NCBI GenBank assembly: GCA_030248225.1
Contig: JASANE010011627.1
Coordinates: forward strand, 1-64,000
Reading direction: 5' to 3'
Source of the DNA: Trileptium ribeirensis
Lineage: Eukaryota; Nematoda; Enoplea; Enoplida; Thoracostomopsidae
DNA length: 64,000 nucleotides
The position numbers and the translations under genes are program-made. Below are positions 60,851 to 64,000 of the stretch, one piece after another. The notes under the pieces are model-generated. The model ran no database searches, was not told the DNA's origin, and saw only the letters and a program-made list of their open reading frames with translations. Within the stretch, counting starts at the first letter, position 1; each line of letters begins with the position of its first letter.

Positions 60851-63227
60851 TGCTTCGACTAGTCCCATATACGGTAGCTCGTAAACCGAACCCTGTAAAG
60901 TCTGACTATTGGGGCGGACCTAACTATTGACGTTGAATATTTCCCAGTTACCGACTAACGCCGTTTGGGAGTGTCGGATTTGACTTATTACAATGATAGA
61001 TTTTATAACATGGTGCCGACTTTCTCCGTGTGGGAGTGTCGAATAACATTCGATTTCTCACTTTATCTGTAGTTGAAACTAAACAAAGTTGGTGGAATTT
61101 TAATTTCTTCGCACGAATTTCGTCACACAACAACAATTTAACATTCTCATTTTTCTCGATATTCAAAGAACCTTTTCTCTCGAATTTTCTCTGCATTATC
61201 TACTAGCTGGAAGGTGGTCACTCATGCATATGTGATACTTTGGATTGGTATAGACATGTAGTTTCTGTGATTGAAACAAGATACTGTTACAATACAGATG
61301 TAGATGTACTTTCTGGACACTTGCTTTCGAGTAGATTTCCTAAATATATGTGAATATTAGCTATTTATATACGTTTATATGTATATATTTTGCGACTTAT
61401 TAGATTGTTATGTAGGTACGTTCCAAGTATGTTAACTCTATTAATGTAAACTAGTATATTTCAGTTATTGCGTAAAAATAAACTTAGACTATGTGCATAA
61501 AAGTATACAAAATGATGGGGTTTAAAATATTACGGGTGAATTGTACTAAACTTTCAACCAATTGCATCCAATTATTACGAAATATTGCTACTGTCGTCAA
61601 TGCAATTGACGACAGATATTACAACTACTTCCATTTTTGTCAACTAGGCAATTTAAATGCATAGTCGACAATCGGCTAGTACAAATGTAAGCTTGTTTCA
61701 ACATAAATACCAATTGCCGGTTTATATTTACGCTCCTGTTTTACAAATACCTTATAAACTAACCTTTGCACTTATTTAGTCCTCATTTTTATAAGCTAGG
61801 GCGCCACACAAAGGTCTCTGCGTAACACGATTTATCCTTTTTGATACATTTGGAAGTTGCTGCGACACATTCGGTGTATTCAATGTGCTCGAATTTTGTA
61901 CCAAATGCTCACTCGGTCCTGCGTCAGGTACGTTGTTTGTGTCCGATTTGTTTAGCTTAGAGTCGTAGACAAGCACATGGGGATCGCCAGGTTATTCCTA
62001 CCACTCATTAGGTATTGCCAATTTAATAGACGCTGGGGACGTCCTCATCTCGAAGCGAAGAGACTGTCGCGGTCTGTTATGTTTAACGCCGCCGGTACAA
62101 CGACACTTTTAATTTTCAAAGCCGACAGCTTAAAGCTCACCGAAAGAATAAATAATTTAGTTCAGTTGTATCAAAAATTGAATCGCTCAGACGTGATTGT
62201 TTGAATTATTTCTATTGAGGTAGGCGGATCACGGGTACATTTGGAACTTTCGGCATCCGGACGCATCCTCTAAGCATCGTTCCTTGCTTCCATTCCTTTC
62301 AGCCAGCACAATTGCCAGTTTCCTCCACATTACATTGTATATCCTTGTGTTTCGGATACTGTATGAACCTACATTTTGTTACGAGATGGTCAGGGGAATG
62401 TGACTGAATTTTCGTCCGCACTATTCTCATGTTAAAAGTTTCGAAGGAATGCCCTAACTCCAGATTCAGCTGTACTCAATCCACGTAGATGATTGTCAGA
62501 TCTTATTTAGTAACTCGTCACAAAATACAGCAGATGAAATCAAAGTACCTTACAACTCAGTGATATGTATAGATTATTATCATACAAAAATGAGAAAACA
62601 AGACAAGCGCAATAAACGCAACAAATTTCGCTTTACGGAAAGAAATCGTTCCCTAAGCTCAGGAGATTCTGATCTTAGAACCTTTTCCATGACGCTAACC
62701 CTGGCCAGGGGCCAACTTTCGGCTCGAAAGCCGTGCCTCGTGCCTCAAATTTACTTAGTTCAAAATAACAATGACAAATTTTCTATCTCCTTCACGAGAA
62801 CTTAACAGAAACCCACAAAGCCCAGATCCTCCGTGCTAGGCTTTAAGTTTGTTCAATCCCTAGAGCAGTATTAGTGCAGAAAATTTAACTATGCAATAAA
62901 TTTTAAAACCATGGCATAAGTGATAAACCGATACCCGATCCTATTTTGATCAAGTCTGCTTCAGCTAAAAATCTGTAGCCCTGGTCGTGTCAATGAAAAT
63001 TCTACATACCTAACTCAGCTCGTTAGTCATGTAAAACGCGTATCTTTAATGTCCAAGTTGTATTATTTTGGTACCTACAAGACCACGGGAAATCAGAACG
63101 ACTTCGGCTAACGTTTTCTTAATCACACGATTGGGAACTCGACAATTTTAGATATTTCCAGGCGTCCTTTGTGTAGTAATTCGGCGCCGAAGCTGGGTCT
63201 GTCACTAGGTGGTCGGGGGAATCGACT
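60851..63227. other. Right-arm mirror of 49637-52009
   Basis: No recognised gene. Two GGGAGTGTCG motifs at about 60968 and 61030 flank a TGGTGCCGAC (61012) that looks like a primer-binding site. This hints at retroelement LTR material, but no LTR pair can be drawn. Confidence 0.35.
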
Positions 63228-63230
63228 TAA

Positions 63231-63646
63231 TGCGGGCTTCACGTTATTTAGAACTTCCCATGAGAAAGTTTTGTCCCCCAACAGCCTACACCATACCATC
63301 CTATGGTATAGAGTAGTTGCCTACACTATAATTATATAACACCATCTGTAGTGTCTAAATCTACCTATTGTTTTTTGCTGATGGTGTCAAGGACAAACAT
63401 ATACAAACACATTACACAAGACGCGTAAATAACAGTATGATGTAGCTGACGAAATATAACTTTTTGAAAAATACAATGGTGTAGTCTACGCCATACTATT
63501 ACTAACACTACAATATTTGCGTATACTATCTTAAAGTACTGTTAAATTACTGTGGTCTCTAAGACACCATATAGTGGATGGCGGCAGAGACACGCATGGT
63601 GTACAAAACTTTCACATTGGGGGTCCTTTATAACGTAAACGGCGCA
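63231..63646. mobile_element. 416-bp MITE (right-arm copy)
   Basis: Mirror of 49218-49633 with TAA at 63228-63230 and 63647-63649. Nearly identical to the left-arm copy. Confidence 0.9.
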
Positions 63647-64000
63647 TAAGGTTGAGTGACTTCTAGCTACATTTGATAGTAAAATTGCATGGGTCACTGT
63701 GTATACATACATGTTAGTTTCTATCTATGTGTAACTGGTCCTCGGAGAACGTAAACCCACTCCCACATTTACAAGCTTCTGCGCAAAGTGAGCCAGATAA
63801 ACCTCTTCGCGAGTATTTTGTGCGTCTGCGGGGAACTCCATTGCGGCAAGCCTCGCACAATTCATGATGAAAATAACATAAACGGAGTTGGTCAGTATAG
63901 CCGAAGTCTTAACTGATTCGAATATTTGAGGAACTACGCCCGACCTCGATAATTTTGTTCTACCTTTTGGATGCTAAATTCTACCATCCGCCAATTGGAT

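Larger units (their letters stand above)
56822..64000. repeat. Giant palindrome, right arm
   Basis: Reverse complement of the left arm. It still matches at the last base of the window (CCGCCAATTGGAT against ATCCAATTGGCGG near 48865), so the true arm length is unknown and at least about 7.18 kb. Differences from the left arm include CTTAA for TCGG near 57170 and a 3-base deletion near 58596. There is also a one-base indel in the NADAR frame near 58868. Confidence 0.97.

Noticed and set aside
48863..64000. Palindrome dismissed as a pure read artefact
   Set aside because: Arms differ by substitutions and indels of several kinds (for example TCGG against CTTAA), which a single-molecule fold-back read would not produce in a polished assembly. 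The possibility is kept open only until spanning reads are checked.

Overview
The window is eukaryotic and almost certainly from an invertebrate animal. It is AT-rich and gene-poor, has spliceosomal introns of 2.5-3.5 kb, and carries animal-type transposable elements: a BEL/Pao retroelement, a Merlin relic, a Polinton/Maverick relic, the end of a non-LTR retrotransposon and many short inverted-repeat elements. I cannot name the species. No rRNA, tRNA, CRISPR array or bacterial-style operon was seen.

Host gene (about 3.25-15.8 kb, + strand). Five exons encode the middle and C-terminal part of a secreted or membrane-bound alpha-carbonic anhydrase. All three zinc-ligand histidines are present and the C-terminus is hydrophobic, as for a GPI anchor. 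The 5' exons (signal peptide, proton-shuttle region) were not found and may lie upstream. Two oddities: one intron fits only as a GC-AG intron, and the second-shell residue E117 is read as Ile at an exon edge. A decayed Merlin transposase lies in the first intron seen.

Polinton relic (about 19.4-23.6 kb, - strand). Broken reading frames match a protein-primed family B DNA polymerase, with a shorter piece resembling the Polinton (F54H12.2-like) capsid protein. A 0.5-kb inverted-repeat element sits at the polymerase's motif A, and a foldback element with minisatellite arms lies between the two genes.

Repeat-rich middle (about 24-48 kb). This holds several tandem arrays, a family of inverted-repeat elements with TTA/TAA target duplications, a non-LTR reverse-transcriptase C-terminus, one orphan signal-peptide exon, and what looks like an old direct duplication (about 38-43 kb against 44.5-50.6 kb).

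Giant palindrome (about 48.86-64.0 kb, running off the right edge). Two arms of at least 7.1 kb are reverse complements around a 0.78-kb spacer. The arms hold the 3' half of a BEL/Pao pol gene followed, on the same strand, by a decayed ORF that reads as a NADAR domain and then an SGNH-hydrolase-like domain. An inverted-repeat element with a minisatellite core interrupts the NADAR part in both arms. A retroelement with a 3' NADAR-SGNH cargo, caught in a fold-back inverted duplication, is the most unusual content here.
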